Below are positions 7,669 through 16,790 of a DNA stretch of 64,000 nt, piece after piece (within the stretch, counting starts at the first letter, position 1; every line of letters starts with the position of its first letter). A program made the translations under genes and the position numbers. The notes below the pieces were generated by a model. The model did no database searches. It was not told where the DNA came from and saw only the letters and a program-made list of their open reading frames with translations. The stretch comes from Dehalococcoidia bacterium. Lineage in GTDB: Bacteria; Chloroflexota; Dehalococcoidia; Lucifugimonadales; Australimonadaceae. The stretch covers positions 52,851 through 116,850 of the forward strand of contig JAKUPZ010000004.1 in NCBI GenBank assembly GCA_022449765.1. The letters run 5' to 3'.

Positions 7669-9189
7669 ATGACTGAAAATAATTATTACGACGTAATTGT
7701 AATTGGTGGAGGATCAGCAGGATGCGTTGCAGCAACGAGGCTCTCTGAGGATCCATCAAGAAAAGTTTTACTTTTAGAGGCTGGCCCAGACCCTGACCCA
7801 ATCCCTCATATTATCGCAGACGGTACCTCAAGTAATCGCCCCATACTTGAATCACCTTTTGTCATTATGTACCCAACCGAAAGAAAAATTGATGGAAGTG
7901 AATATTACCCAATTAGCGGCCGGGTACTTGGTGGAGGCTCGTCAGTGAATATGATGGGGGTAGTGAGGCCGACTCAGCATGATTTAGAAAAATGGGAGTC
8001 TCTAGGAAACCCTGGTTGGTCATATGAAGACTGTTTACCTTTCCTTAAACGAATAGAAAGTGATCAAGATTACCCAAACGCCCCGCACCATGGGAACAAG
8101 GGCCCATTGACAGTAAAGCGCCGTCTTTCATTTGACAATCCACTTGATGCGCCGCAAGAAGCATTCAAGCAGCGAGCTTTAAACCTAGGATACCCATTGC
8201 TACCTGATCGAAACGTCCCCAATCCTTTTGGGATTTCAATGGGTGCATCCAATGTCAAAGATGGAATCCGGCAATCCACTGCCGTAGCATATTTGAACCC
8301 TGCTCGAGAAAGACAAAACTTAACAATCATTGCAGATGCTCCAGTCTTATCCTTAGATTTGGTTAATAACCAAATCCGATCCGTTAAATACAAGCATGGA
8401 TCTCAAATCAAAGAAGCATCTGCTGATACTTATGTCCTTAGTTCGGGTGTATACCACAGCCCTCAAATACTTATGCTTTCGGGTATAGGCTCAAAGGAAG
8501 ACCTTGAACCATTGGGCATAAATATTGTCCACGAATTACCTGGGGTAGGGCATAACTACCAAGATCACGCGGCAGTTAACATGGTCTTTGAAAGCACTGA
8601 AGGGTTTGCTGCTGACTGGGTTGTATCAGGTTTACAACTTATCTATAAGAGTGATCCTCAATTACCCAATGGGGATTTCCATCTGTATATGCGGGCACCT
8701 ATGGTAATTGAAGGCTTGAAACCTCTTATGCCTTTTGCTGCTAATTTAATTGAGCAAAAATCGAGAGGTCATGTATACATCACCAGCACTGACCCTGATC
8801 AATTACCTATCATAGACGATGGGCTCTTGCAGCATCCCGATGATACAAAAGCCATGCAAAGGGCTATGGAATTTATACAAAATTTCGTGGATGACGATAC
8901 TATGCGTCCATATTTTGGAAGATTAACGCAACCTGGGCCCAGTGACGATTGGATTGAATACGCCCAATCAACTTATGATTGCTACCATCATGGAGTTGGG
9001 ACCTGCATGATGGGACCGTCTTCAAATAACATGTCTGTAGTAAATAATCGACTAAAAATGCATGGAATTGAAAATTTATACGTAGCAGATGCATCCATAA
9101 TGCCTACGGTAACCCATGCAAATACCAATATTACTTCAATAATGATTGGTGAAAGAGTTTCAGATTTCATTAACGAAGATTCTGCATAA
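7669..9189 (+). CDS. GMC family oxidoreductase (choline dehydrogenase-like)
   Basis: A 506-residue FAD-dependent glucose-methanol-choline oxidoreductase. The N-terminal dinucleotide fold is IVIGGGSAGCVAATRLSEDP followed by LLLEAGPD. The GMC signature GRVLGGGSSVNMMG follows near residue 85. The C-terminal catalytic pair is present: His in CYHHGVGTCMMG and Asn in THANTNITSIMIGER, at the positions of the choline-dehydrogenase His/Asn pair. The enzyme oxidises a primary or secondary alcohol, substrate unknown. It is followed after 14 bases by a close paralog. No signal peptide, so cytoplasmic. Confidence 0.92.
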   Translation: MTENNYYDVIVIGGGSAGCVAATRLSEDPSRKVLLLEAGPDPDPIPHIIADGTSSNRPILESPFVIMYPTERKIDGSEYYPISGRVLGGGSSVNMMGVVRPTQHDLEKWESLGNPGWSYEDCLPFLKRIESDQDYPNAPHHGNKGPLTVKRRLSFDNPLDAPQEAFKQRALNLGYPLLPDRNVPNPFGISMGASNVKDGIRQSTAVAYLNPARERQNLTIIADAPVLSLDLVNNQIRSVKYKHGSQIKEASADTYVLSSGVYHSPQILMLSGIGSKEDLEPLGINIVHELPGVGHNYQDHAAVNMVFESTEGFAADWVVSGLQLIYKSDPQLPNGDFHLYMRAPMVIEGLKPLMPFAANLIEQKSRGHVYITSTDPDQLPIIDDGLLQHPDDTKAMQRAMEFIQNFVDDDTMRPYFGRLTQPGPSDDWIEYAQSTYDCYHHGVGTCMMGPSSNNMSVVNNRLKMHGIENLYVADASIMPTVTHANTNITSIMIGERVSDFINEDSA

Positions 9190-9203
9190 TTTAAGGAGTA
9201 TTC

Positions 9204-10727
9204 ATGGAAAATAATCAATTTTACGATGTCATAATTATTGGAGGAGGTTCTGCAGGTTGTGTTGCTGCTACACGCCTATCAGAAGATCCTCGTCGTAACG
9301 TCTTATTGCTTGAAGCTGGACCTGATCCGCAGCCTATCCCTGAAATGATCGCAGATGGAAAAGGGAATAACCGACCAATTCTTGAATCTGAGTATGTCGT
9401 AATGTACCCCACAAAGCGAAAGATTGACGGGAGCGAATATTTTCCTCTAAGTGGACGCGTGCTTGGAGGTGGCTCGTCAGTGAACATGATGGGCGTCTCT
9501 AGGCCTACACAGTATGACTTAGATCGATGGGAATCTTTAGGAAACCAGGGGTGGTCCTATGAGGACTGCCTGCCGGTTCTGAAAAGAATTGAAACTGATG
9601 AGGATTTTGGTCATTTACCGTATCACGGCAATCAAGGACCTCTAACGGTACAGAGAAAATTATCATTTGATGATGGTGAGCTAGCTCCACCAATGCAAGC
9701 ATTTGTGGACCGGGCAACTAACTTAGGTTTCCCTATAATGCCTGATAGCAATGTGCCGACCAGGTTCGGACTTTCTCCTTCAGCATCTAATGTTAAGGAT
9801 GGTAAGCGTCAATCTACCGCAGTAGCTTACATAGGGCTGGCAAGAGACCGAGCGAATTTGACAATTATTGATAATGCGCCGGTTGTAGGCATAAAAACTG
9901 ATGGCTCGCGCGTGACGGAAGTACAATACGAACAGGGAAATGAAATTCATACAGCGGGCGCAGACACTTTTATTTTAAGTGCAGGAACATACCATAGTCC
10001 TCAAATATTAATGCTTTCAGGCTTTGGCCCAATATCTGAGCTTGAAAAGCATGGAATTAAAGTCGTCCACAACCTAGAAGGAATTGGCTCCAATTATCAA
10101 GATCATGCGGCAGTAAATATGACTTTTGAAGGGGCAGGGGAGTTTTCTCCCGACTGGGTCGTTGCAGGGTTTCAATTAGTTTATAAAACACACCCAGACC
10201 TACCTGTAGGGAATTTCCATATCTATATGAGAGCTCCTATTGGCGTAGAAGGACTTAAGCCAATGATGCCGGTCGCTATGAACCTTGTGGAACAAAAATC
10301 TAGAGGACGTATTTCCTTAAACTCTACTAACCCCCATGAACTTCCAATAGTAGATGATGGAATGTTGCAGCATCCAGACGATATCGCAGACATGCTAAAC
10401 GTAATGGAATTCATACGAAACTTCATGGATGATTCAGTTATGAAACCATATTACGGCAAATTAATGCTTCCATCTGAAGACGAAGATTGGACAGAATACG
10501 CCCAGTCAACTTATGACAGCCATCATCATGGTTCTGGTACTTGTATGATGGGATTAGCTTCTAATCCCATGGCAGTAGTAGATAACCGGTTACGCATGCA
10601 TGGTATGGATAACCTATTCGTAGCAGACGCATCCATATTTCCGACTGTCCCGCACAGTGCTACAAACGTCTCAGCCATTATGGTTGGCGAAAGAGTTTCA
10701 GATTTTGTTAAAGAGGCTGGCCATTAG
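9204..10727 (+). CDS. GMC family oxidoreductase, tandem paralog with altered catalytic pair
   Basis: A 507-residue paralog of the preceding gene with the same FAD fold (IIIGGGSAGCVAATRLSEDP) and GMC signature (GRVLGGGSSVNMMG). The first catalytic His is kept in SHHHGSGTCMMG. The position that normally carries Asn or His is Ala in PHSATNVSAIMVGER, where the neighbour has THANTNITS. This could change rate or substrate handling, or the enzyme may rely on the remaining His. AAGGAG lies 5 bases before the ATG. It is cotranscribed with the first GMC gene, and an imperfect hairpin follows the stop. Confidence 0.9.
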   Translation: MENNQFYDVIIIGGGSAGCVAATRLSEDPRRNVLLLEAGPDPQPIPEMIADGKGNNRPILESEYVVMYPTKRKIDGSEYFPLSGRVLGGGSSVNMMGVSRPTQYDLDRWESLGNQGWSYEDCLPVLKRIETDEDFGHLPYHGNQGPLTVQRKLSFDDGELAPPMQAFVDRATNLGFPIMPDSNVPTRFGLSPSASNVKDGKRQSTAVAYIGLARDRANLTIIDNAPVVGIKTDGSRVTEVQYEQGNEIHTAGADTFILSAGTYHSPQILMLSGFGPISELEKHGIKVVHNLEGIGSNYQDHAAVNMTFEGAGEFSPDWVVAGFQLVYKTHPDLPVGNFHIYMRAPIGVEGLKPMMPVAMNLVEQKSRGRISLNSTNPHELPIVDDGMLQHPDDIADMLNVMEFIRNFMDDSVMKPYYGKLMLPSEDEDWTEYAQSTYDSHHHGSGTCMMGLASNPMAVVDNRLRMHGMDNLFVADASIFPTVPHSATNVSAIMVGERVSDFVKEAGH

Positions 10728-10747
10728 AGTAACGTTACCAGCCCTCT
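10712..10747. terminator. Imperfect hairpin between convergent genes
   Basis: AGAGGCTGG (10712-10720) pairs with CCAGCCCTCT (10738-10747) with one bulged base. The loop contains the palindrome GTAACGTTAC. It spans the stop of the second GMC gene and faces the convergent small-protein gene. There is no T-run, so the terminator call is tentative. Confidence 0.4.
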
Positions 10748-10753
10748 GAAAGA

Positions 10754-10981
10754 TTAATCTATATCAAAGTCTTCAGCGCTTTTTCCTCGCTTCGGACTAT
10801 TATTAAAGCCAACATTTTCTTCAAAAGGCTTAAATTCTCTCGAGGCTTGGCAATATTTACAAATACCAGCCATCGACGCACTGGGCATACCCAGAACCCA
10901 ATGGTGAGCATTTGTGGGTGAGTTCGGGCACAAAACATCGCGCTTAGAATTACTCTCTGAAATCTTCGTTGTCACTTGCAT
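10754..10981 (-). CDS. Small zinc-binding protein (CxxC type)
   Basis: A 75-residue protein starting at the ATG at 10981, which follows GGAGAA. A longer frame would start at a TTG without a ribosome-binding site. C18, H26/H27 and C41-x2-C44 (VLCPNSPTNAHHW ... GICKYCQASREF) make a plausible single zinc site. Similar short proteins occur in actinobacteria and Chloroflexota without assigned function. The C-terminus is acidic (SAEDFDID). It lies directly downstream of the tmRNA gene in the same orientation. A regulatory or adaptor role is possible but not shown. Confidence 0.65.
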   Translation of the reverse strand: MQVTTKISESNSKRDVLCPNSPTNAHHWVLGMPSASMAGICKYCQASREFKPFEENVGFNNSPKRGKSAEDFDID

Positions 10982-11021
10982 TTCTCCGTATCTGCAACCC
11001 AAGGATTACCTAAGTTGGTTT

Positions 11022-11372
11022 TGGTGGAGATGGGGGAGGGTCGAACTCCCCGTCCAAGAGACGTTTAGTACAGATATACTACAGGTTTATCCGGTGTTTA
11101 TATGGTACATCAGGCGAACCCACCGGCGGGTTGCCTAAATACCTGCCGCCAAATCTTAAGTGGTTCACAGCGGCAACAGAACCACTGCACCTCGGCTATA
11201 TATCGCCTTCATAGACCGTCGAGGTTAGTCCACGAGACGTAGTTGCGTTATTTACGCAGCTAGAGCGACTTGTTCGTCGGCATTTAATGTTTTGCCGCGT
11301 GATTTACGAGTGTGCGACAAACTCGACCTGCAATCCTTCCAAACTAATCCCCTGTCGAAACCACGCATCCCC
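11022..11372 (-). ncRNA. ssrA: Transfer-messenger RNA (tmRNA)
   Basis: The minus strand begins GGGGATGCGTGGTTTCGACA at 11372, the canonical tmRNA 5' end, and ends with TCTCCACCA at 11022, so the CCA is encoded. The GGGGATG 5' arm pairs with CATCTCC near the 3' end to form the acceptor stem. The T-arm GGTTCGAC-type sequence is visible as its complement (GGGTCGAACTCCC on the plus strand). An internal reading frame ending in TAA encodes a plausible tag, (G)KTLNADEQVALAA, with the usual hydrophobic ALAA end recognised by ClpXP. An AT-rich stretch with a TATAAA-like box (11381-11386) lies just upstream. smpB is the next gene upstream. Confidence 0.93.
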
Positions 11373-11425
11373 TTAATATATTTATATATATTGTACTACG
11401 TACGAAAAATCAGAGATTTTCTACC

Positions 11426-11935
11426 TTAGTACGTACGATGCCGGATTGATCGAGCAATTTCTCTATCTGTCTCACGTTGCATAATTACCCGTCTTTTATC
11501 GTATCGATGGCGACCTTTGGCAAGTGCAATTTCTACTTTCGCATGGTGCCCTTTGATATAAAGGCGAATTGGTATAATAGTTAGTCCTTTTTCACCAGCT
11601 GACTGACCAAACTTGCGAATTTGATCAGAGTGAAGCAAAAGCTTTCTCGAGCGGGTAGGTTCATGCCCCCATGGACCAGAAGACTGCCATTGCGCGATAT
11701 GAAGGTTATGCAACCAAATTTCGCCATTTCGAATATTTGCGAAAGAATCTCTAATATTCACCCGACCAGCACGGATAGCTTTAATTTCCGTACCGGTTAA
11801 AGCTATCCCAGCTTCTAAATGATCCAAAATATCATAATCAAATCTAGCCCTGCGATTATCGGCAATTGTTAAGATGCGAGGCTTGTCGTTCAAACCAGTA
11901 TTTTTCTGAGGTGTTTTCTTTTTCTTAGAAGCCAT
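11426..11935 (-). CDS. smpB: SsrA-binding protein SmpB
   Basis: A 169-residue SmpB, the partner of tmRNA in rescuing stalled ribosomes. Family signatures are visible: NRRARFDYDILDHLEAGIAL, GTEIKAIRAGRVNIRDSF and the basic C-terminus HRYDKRRVIMQRETDREIARSIRH. The N-terminal MASKKKKTPQKN extension is basic and slightly longer than in the best-known homologs. The ATG directly abuts the TAG stop of the upstream protease gene and a GAGG lies inside that gene, so translation is coupled. The tmRNA gene follows 53 bases downstream, a common arrangement. Confidence 0.96.
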   Translation of the reverse strand: MASKKKKTPQKNTGLNDKPRILTIADNRRARFDYDILDHLEAGIALTGTEIKAIRAGRVNIRDSFANIRNGEIWLHNLHIAQWQSSGPWGHEPTRSRKLLLHSDQIRKFGQSAGEKGLTIIPIRLYIKGHHAKVEIALAKGRHRYDKRRVIMQRETDREIARSIRHRTY

Positions 11936-13243
11936 CTACGACCTCAACATCCTATCCATCTCAATTACTGCCGTATCAAGAAACAAGTCCGTTAGCTTCT
12001 GCTGTTCGATATCAGGTTGGTAATTACAAAGCTGATTTAGTGATTTTTCTAAATTAGGATAGTCTTCCATTTTTACTGAATATTCTGCATGAATTGCACA
12101 TAAATCAGTAACATGAGTACCTATTTCGCTCAATGTTTTCGGATTCAAAGGGCGCCCTAGAACAATATCAGGCTCAAGCCCATCGCCTTCAATTTGTCGG
12201 CCTTTAGGAGTAAACCATCTAGCCATAGTGATATAAAGTCCTGCCCCTGAGTCTAAAACTTCTAAAGTGTTTACTGAACCTTTCCCAAAGGTTCTTGTTC
12301 CTACAATCTTAGCTCTTCCATTATCTTGTAACGCTCCAACTACTACTTCAGAGCCCGAAGCGCTGAAATTATTAACTATGGCTACTAACGGAATATCAAA
12401 GGCTATTCCTTCACCTGTTACATTCATTACGGTTTCAGCACCACTAGATTCTACCCAGCGTAATACTTCGCCAGTTGATATAAATTCGGAAGCAACAGCA
12501 ACCGCCGCAGTAACAAGGCCGCCTCCATTATTACGCAGGTCAATTATCAAGCCTTTTGCACCAGCGTTCGTTAAATCTTGAATAGCAGTTCTGAAATTTT
12601 CGGCAGTTGTAGCATCAAATCTAGATAGTTGAATATATCCAATGTCATCACTCTGCATGCGTGCAAGCACTGAACTAATAGAAATAGTCTGGCGCAGAAT
12701 TTGTATGTTAAATGGTACGGGGGTACCAACTCGAGAAATAGTCAAACGAACAATCGTACCTTGAGGACCTCTCACTTGAGTAACCACCTCATCCAAAGTT
12801 TTACCCTTAACCAAATCTCCATCTACTGCCAGTAGCTTATCTCCGGGTTTAATTCCCGCCTCCTGAGCTGGGGAGCCAGGAAGAGGGCCTAAAATAACAA
12901 TTTCCCCACCACGTTCAGTGACGCTTGCACCGATCCCTTCGAAGTCAGAGGCCATGCCTTCCAGTGCGCTATTGAAATGCTCTACACGGGTCTGCGACAT
13001 GTAGGTAGTGTAGGGATCATCAACAAAATCGATGACTCCTTGTATCGCAGCGCGGTTCAGGTCGTCTGAATTGAGAAGGTCTTGGTCAATAAAGCTGGAC
13101 TGTAAGCGCTCAATAACAGCGTCAAGTTCATCAGTTTTAATTGATGAGCCTTGCGAGCATGCACTTAGAACGATATGCAAAAAGCAAAAGGTACATACAA
13201 ATGCAATTTTAAGAATTCTAGACTGCCATAATAAGGTTGGCAT
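11936..13243 (-). CDS. Carboxy-terminal processing protease, S41 family lipoprotein
   Basis: A 435-residue S41 peptidase. I place the start at the ATG at 13243, which has GGAG 7 bases upstream; the longer frame starts at a weak TTG. A lipoprotein signal ends in the lipobox LSAC (C29). A PDZ domain follows (GIGASVTERGGEIVI ... AGIKPGDKLLAVDG, about residues 90-170). The catalytic Ser lies in FSASGSEVV and the Lys in TFGKGSVNTL, giving the Ser-Lys dyad of CtpA/Prc enzymes. It probably works at the outer face of the membrane, trimming or degrading exported proteins. It is coupled to smpB downstream. Confidence 0.92.
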   Translation of the reverse strand: MPTLLWQSRILKIAFVCTFCFLHIVLSACSQGSSIKTDELDAVIERLQSSFIDQDLLNSDDLNRAAIQGVIDFVDDPYTTYMSQTRVEHFNSALEGMASDFEGIGASVTERGGEIVILGPLPGSPAQEAGIKPGDKLLAVDGDLVKGKTLDEVVTQVRGPQGTIVRLTISRVGTPVPFNIQILRQTISISSVLARMQSDDIGYIQLSRFDATTAENFRTAIQDLTNAGAKGLIIDLRNNGGGLVTAAVAVASEFISTGEVLRWVESSGAETVMNVTGEGIAFDIPLVAIVNNFSASGSEVVVGALQDNGRAKIVGTRTFGKGSVNTLEVLDSGAGLYITMARWFTPKGRQIEGDGLEPDIVLGRPLNPKTLSEIGTHVTDLCAIHAEYSVKMEDYPNLEKSLNQLCNYQPDIEQQKLTDLFLDTAVIEMDRMLRS

Positions 13244-13353
13244 AAACACTCCGTAGGTTAGTAGCAAAAAATACTACATAATCAATTATATCGGAGGTGA
13301 ATCAAAAATACCCTTCACTTTACATAACATAAATAGTGCGTCGTAATAAACTA

Positions 13354-14511
13354 TTATTCAATCGCAAGCAATTTGCCTGGTTCAACCCCTGAGCCAAGAT
13401 TGAGTTCAGACACTGTTTCTTCAACCGCGATTAGCAATTCTCCCAAGCCAAGACCAGAAACCGCTGAAGTAAGCACTGCAGTTGAACTGCCTATATCTTC
13501 GATAAAGCTCCGACTTACATCGGGGTCAAGCAGATCAGCTTTATTCATGCCCAAAATTCGAGGCTTATTTGATATACCTAGTCCATCAATTATTGCTTCC
13601 ACAACCTCTACTTGCTCTGCTGCATTAGGATGGGAAATATCAATTACGTGAAGTAAAATATTAGATTCTTGGACCTCTTCAAGAGTTGCCCTAAACGCAG
13701 CAATTAACGTTGGAGGAAGTTTCTGTATGAAACCAACAGTATCCGTGAACAATGCGAACTTACCACTGGGTAGTCGTACTTTTCGAGTTACAGGATCCAG
13801 CGTGGAAAACAATTGGTCCCGAGAAAGAACTTCAGCACTAGAAATAGCATTCAATAAACTGCTTTTTCCTGCGTTCGTATAGCCTAAAAGCGAAATGACT
13901 GGAACTCCATTCCTAAAGCGCCTTGACCGGTATTGAGATCGATGTCTTCTCACTTTTTCTAATTCTTGTTTCATCCGATGAATGCGTAAATTAATTAACC
14001 TGCGATCTGTTTCTATTTGTGACTCACCTGGGCCCCGAGTTCCGATTCCTCCGCCCAGTCTTTCTAAATGACTCCATTGGCCAGCCAAGCGAGGCAACAA
14101 GTATTCAGCTTGCGCAAGTTCTACTTGAAGCCTTCCTTCATGAGTACGTGCGTGCCGGGCAAATACATCAAGAATCAGCGCCGTTCTGTCAATAACCTTC
14201 ACAATTCCATCGAACGAACGTTCTAAATTACGTTGCTGTGTAGGAGTTAATTCATCGTCACAGATTACCGTTTCAAAGTTAACTACGCTTTTTAATGTTT
14301 TCAGTTCATCCAACTTACCCTTACCAAGGTAAGTCACTGATGGAGCCTCAAGATACTGCGTAATTGAACCCACTACCTCAGCGCCCGCAGTAGCAGCTAA
14401 TTGCGAGAGCTCCTCAAGTGAATCATCTAACGGCCAAGTTGCCGCGCGTGACTTAATGCCCACCCCCAGAAGCATTGCTCTCTCAGGTTTATGTGCTGTT
14501 TCAACAGTCAT
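13354..14511 (-). CDS. hflX: GTPase HflX
   Basis: A 385-residue HflX. The N-terminal HflX domain is followed by the family motif GGIGTRGPGESQIETDRR and then the G domain: P-loop GYTNAGKSSLLNAI, G3 DTVGFIQKLP and G4 NKAD. HflX binds the large ribosomal subunit and splits stalled or hibernating ribosomes, so its nearness to ssrA/smpB is functionally fitting. The ATG at 14511 lacks a strong ribosome-binding site, and a promoter-like pair (14531-14558) would give a leader of only about 13 bases. Confidence 0.94.
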   Translation of the reverse strand: MTVETAHKPERAMLLGVGIKSRAATWPLDDSLEELSQLAATAGAEVVGSITQYLEAPSVTYLGKGKLDELKTLKSVVNFETVICDDELTPTQQRNLERSFDGIVKVIDRTALILDVFARHARTHEGRLQVELAQAEYLLPRLAGQWSHLERLGGGIGTRGPGESQIETDRRLINLRIHRMKQELEKVRRHRSQYRSRRFRNGVPVISLLGYTNAGKSSLLNAISSAEVLSRDQLFSTLDPVTRKVRLPSGKFALFTDTVGFIQKLPPTLIAAFRATLEEVQESNILLHVIDISHPNAAEQVEVVEAIIDGLGISNKPRILGMNKADLLDPDVSRSFIEDIGSSTAVLTSAVSGLGLGELLIAVEETVSELNLGSGVEPGKLLAIE

Positions 14512-14530
14512 GTTACGTCGTGCTATAAGG

Positions 14531-14558
14531 CTTATACTCCGTATACATACCTAAACAA
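14531..14558 (-). promoter_or_regulatory. Candidate sigma-70 promoter of hflX
   Basis: On the minus strand TTGTTT (14553-14558), a 16-base spacer and TATAAG (14531-14536). The start site would fall about 10-15 bases before the hflX ATG, so hflX may be transcribed separately from dapL upstream. Confidence 0.5.
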
Positions 14559-14594
14559 GTTTTCCCATTTGAAAAACAAGACGGTAAGTTCTAA

Positions 14595-15773
14595 TTATTC
14601 GGTAGGCTTGGTAGGCAATTTCCAACCTTCAAGCCTCTTTAGCCCTTCTTCAACACGTTCATCTGGAGTTGTTAATGACAACCGTATGTAGCCTTCCCCA
14701 GCCTCTCCATACCCTCTACCAGGAGTAACGACAACCGCATGCTGATCCAATAATTCTGTCGCAAGTTGCGCAGAGCTCCAGCCTTCAGGGCACTTGGCCC
14801 AGATATAAAACCCTGACTTGGGTCGGTTAACCTCAAGACCTATATTCAAAAGAGTATCGACTACACGATCACGTCGACGGCGATATATTTCGTTATTGCT
14901 TGCATGCCAGTCACTCGTAGTGACGTCCAAGGCTTCAATACCCATATATTGGATAGCCTGGGGGATGCCTGAATCCAAGTTTGATTTAACTCGCACGAGA
15001 GCGTCAATTAAATCTTTATTTCCAACAGCCATCCCTACTCGCCAGCCAGTCATATTGTATGTCTTTGATAGTGAATGGAATTCAATTCCAACGTCTTTTG
15101 CTCCGTCAGTCTGCAGGAAACTTGGCGCAACGTATCCATCGAAAGTAACTTCTGAATAGCAGGCATCATGGCATACTGCAATATCGTATTCCTTTGCAAA
15201 CGCCACAACTTCTTTAAAAAACTCTGGGGTAGCTAATCCACCCGTAGGGTTATTCGGGTAATTGATCCACATAACTTTTGCTTTTTTAGCAATGTCTACG
15301 GGAATTAATGATAAATCTGGGCGAAACCCATTAGATTCCAGAAGTGGCATCATATGAGAAGTTCCCCCTGCAAACATTGTCCCAACGCTGTAAACCGGGT
15401 AAGCAGGATCTGGTACTAGCGCTATATCACCTGGGTCAATAAGGCACAGGGCCATATGCCCAACACCTTCCTTTGCACCAATCAAAGGAACGATTTCTTT
15501 GTCCTCAAGCTCAACATCAAATCTGTTGCCGTACCATCTTGCGATTGATTGTCGTAATTCTGGCAAGCCGTCAGACTCGGGATATCTATGATTTGGAGCA
15601 TCGTCAATGGTCTTTTTTAAACCGTCCAGTACATGATCTGGTGTTGGGACGTCGGGGTCCCCGATACCGAAGCTAATTACATCAACACCTTGCGAGCGTT
15701 TCTCGGCAATTTTCCGGCTGATTTCTAGAAATAAATACGGTGGAAGCTGGTTAAGCCTGTCAGCTATCTGCAT
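14595..15773 (-). CDS. dapL: LL-diaminopimelate aminotransferase
   Basis: A 392-residue fold-type I aminotransferase. Visible features are GIGDPDVPTP near the N-terminus, NYPNNPTGGLA, HDACYSEV (D203, Y206) and the PLP lysine K237 in HSLSKTYNMTGWR. The overall sequence matches the DapL type that converts tetrahydrodipicolinate directly to LL-diaminopimelate, and the next gene upstream is dapF, the following step. A related aspartate-family aminotransferase is the alternative, but the pairing with dapF favours DapL. GGAGG lies 12 bases before the ATG. Confidence 0.82.
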   Translation of the reverse strand: MQIADRLNQLPPYLFLEISRKIAEKRSQGVDVISFGIGDPDVPTPDHVLDGLKKTIDDAPNHRYPESDGLPELRQSIARWYGNRFDVELEDKEIVPLIGAKEGVGHMALCLIDPGDIALVPDPAYPVYSVGTMFAGGTSHMMPLLESNGFRPDLSLIPVDIAKKAKVMWINYPNNPTGGLATPEFFKEVVAFAKEYDIAVCHDACYSEVTFDGYVAPSFLQTDGAKDVGIEFHSLSKTYNMTGWRVGMAVGNKDLIDALVRVKSNLDSGIPQAIQYMGIEALDVTTSDWHASNNEIYRRRRDRVVDTLLNIGLEVNRPKSGFYIWAKCPEGWSSAQLATELLDQHAVVVTPGRGYGEAGEGYIRLSLTTPDERVEEGLKRLEGWKLPTKPTE

Positions 15774-15816
15774 CGTCTACGAACCTCCAAATAAGGAATT
15801 TTTAAATATACCTGAG

Positions 15817-15822
15817 ATTATA
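15817..15822 (-). promoter_or_regulatory. Candidate -10 box upstream of dapL
   Basis: A perfect TATAAT on the minus strand in the short dapF-dapL intergenic gap. The -35 at the right distance is weak, so an internal promoter for dapL is only suggested. Confidence 0.3.
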
Positions 15823-15845
15823 CGTGTTACCCGGCAAGAGTACGA

Positions 15846-16748
15846 CTAAAGAGCAATTTGGCCAGAGAAAACTTCAACAGCGTCACCGTCCATCAATATC
15901 GATCCTTCTCCTGACCAACTAATTGTCAAATCGCCCCCAGGAACACCCACTTCAACTTGTTCGCTCAAATAACCATGTAACTGGCCGGCAGCGACCATAG
16001 CAGAAGCTCCCGTACCGCATGCAAGAGTTATTCCTGAGCCACGTTCCCATGTTCGTGAAATAATTTGGCCTGAACTTACTACATTGACAATGTGAAAATT
16101 CACTCGGTTTGGAAATGCTAGATGGTGCTCTACTAATGGACCAATTCTAGTCAAATCGAATTGATACACATCTTCTTCTAAAAACGCGACAACATGCGGG
16201 TTACCCATTGATACAGCTGTAAGTATTAACTCCAAGCCTTCAATTTCAAGCGAAGCATCAAAGGTTAATTCGTTTTGATCAACGCTTAACAATGAAAAGG
16301 TTTTTTTGTCTAATAGAGCAAAATTGCTTGGCCCAAGGTGTTCTGGGTTTACCGGAATATCTAATGACCTAAAAATTGGAGGGCCCATATCTACTCTAGC
16401 CCCATTAATAATGGAGCCATCCTTCAAAGGGATGACTTTCAATACCCCTGCCCCAGTTTCAATCTCTAAAGGTCTCTCGTTCACTTGCACCAAATCACTC
16501 TCAAGAACATATTTGGCAAAGCAGCGAATTCCGTTCCCACACATTTCTCCTTCAGAACCATCTGCATTGAACATTCGCATCCGAACATCCGCTAAAGATG
16601 AATTCGTAGCAATAATTAGCCCATCTGCCCCGATCCCAAAATGTCGATCAGAAACTTTTCGTGCTACTTCTGCCCAGTCTTTTTCCTGTTCAAAAGCATT
16701 CATATATATGTAGTCGTTACCAGTGCCTTGAAGCTTAGTGAAATCCAT
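15846..16748 (-). CDS. dapF: Diaminopimelate epimerase
   Basis: A 300-residue DapF that interconverts LL- and meso-diaminopimelate for lysine and peptidoglycan synthesis. The N-terminal MDFTKLQGTGNDYIY is diagnostic. The two catalytic cysteines are C70 in GEMCGNGIRC and C244 in LACGTGASA. AGGAGG precedes the ATG at good spacing. It is first in a minus-strand run with dapL, and is divergent from pncA with about 40 bases between the starts. Confidence 0.96.
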   Translation of the reverse strand: MDFTKLQGTGNDYIYMNAFEQEKDWAEVARKVSDRHFGIGADGLIIATNSSLADVRMRMFNADGSEGEMCGNGIRCFAKYVLESDLVQVNERPLEIETGAGVLKVIPLKDGSIINGARVDMGPPIFRSLDIPVNPEHLGPSNFALLDKKTFSLLSVDQNELTFDASLEIEGLELILTAVSMGNPHVVAFLEEDVYQFDLTRIGPLVEHHLAFPNRVNFHIVNVVSSGQIISRTWERGSGITLACGTGASAMVAAGQLHGYLSEQVEVGVPGGDLTISWSGEGSILMDGDAVEVFSGQIAL

Positions 16749-16790
16749 AATTACTCCTCCTGTATTCTAACATGCTGATACAATCCGGTT

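Noticed and set aside
16306..16713. Open frame of 135 codons antisense to dapF
   Set aside because: Contained in dapF; composition follows the complementary codons, no ribosome-binding site.
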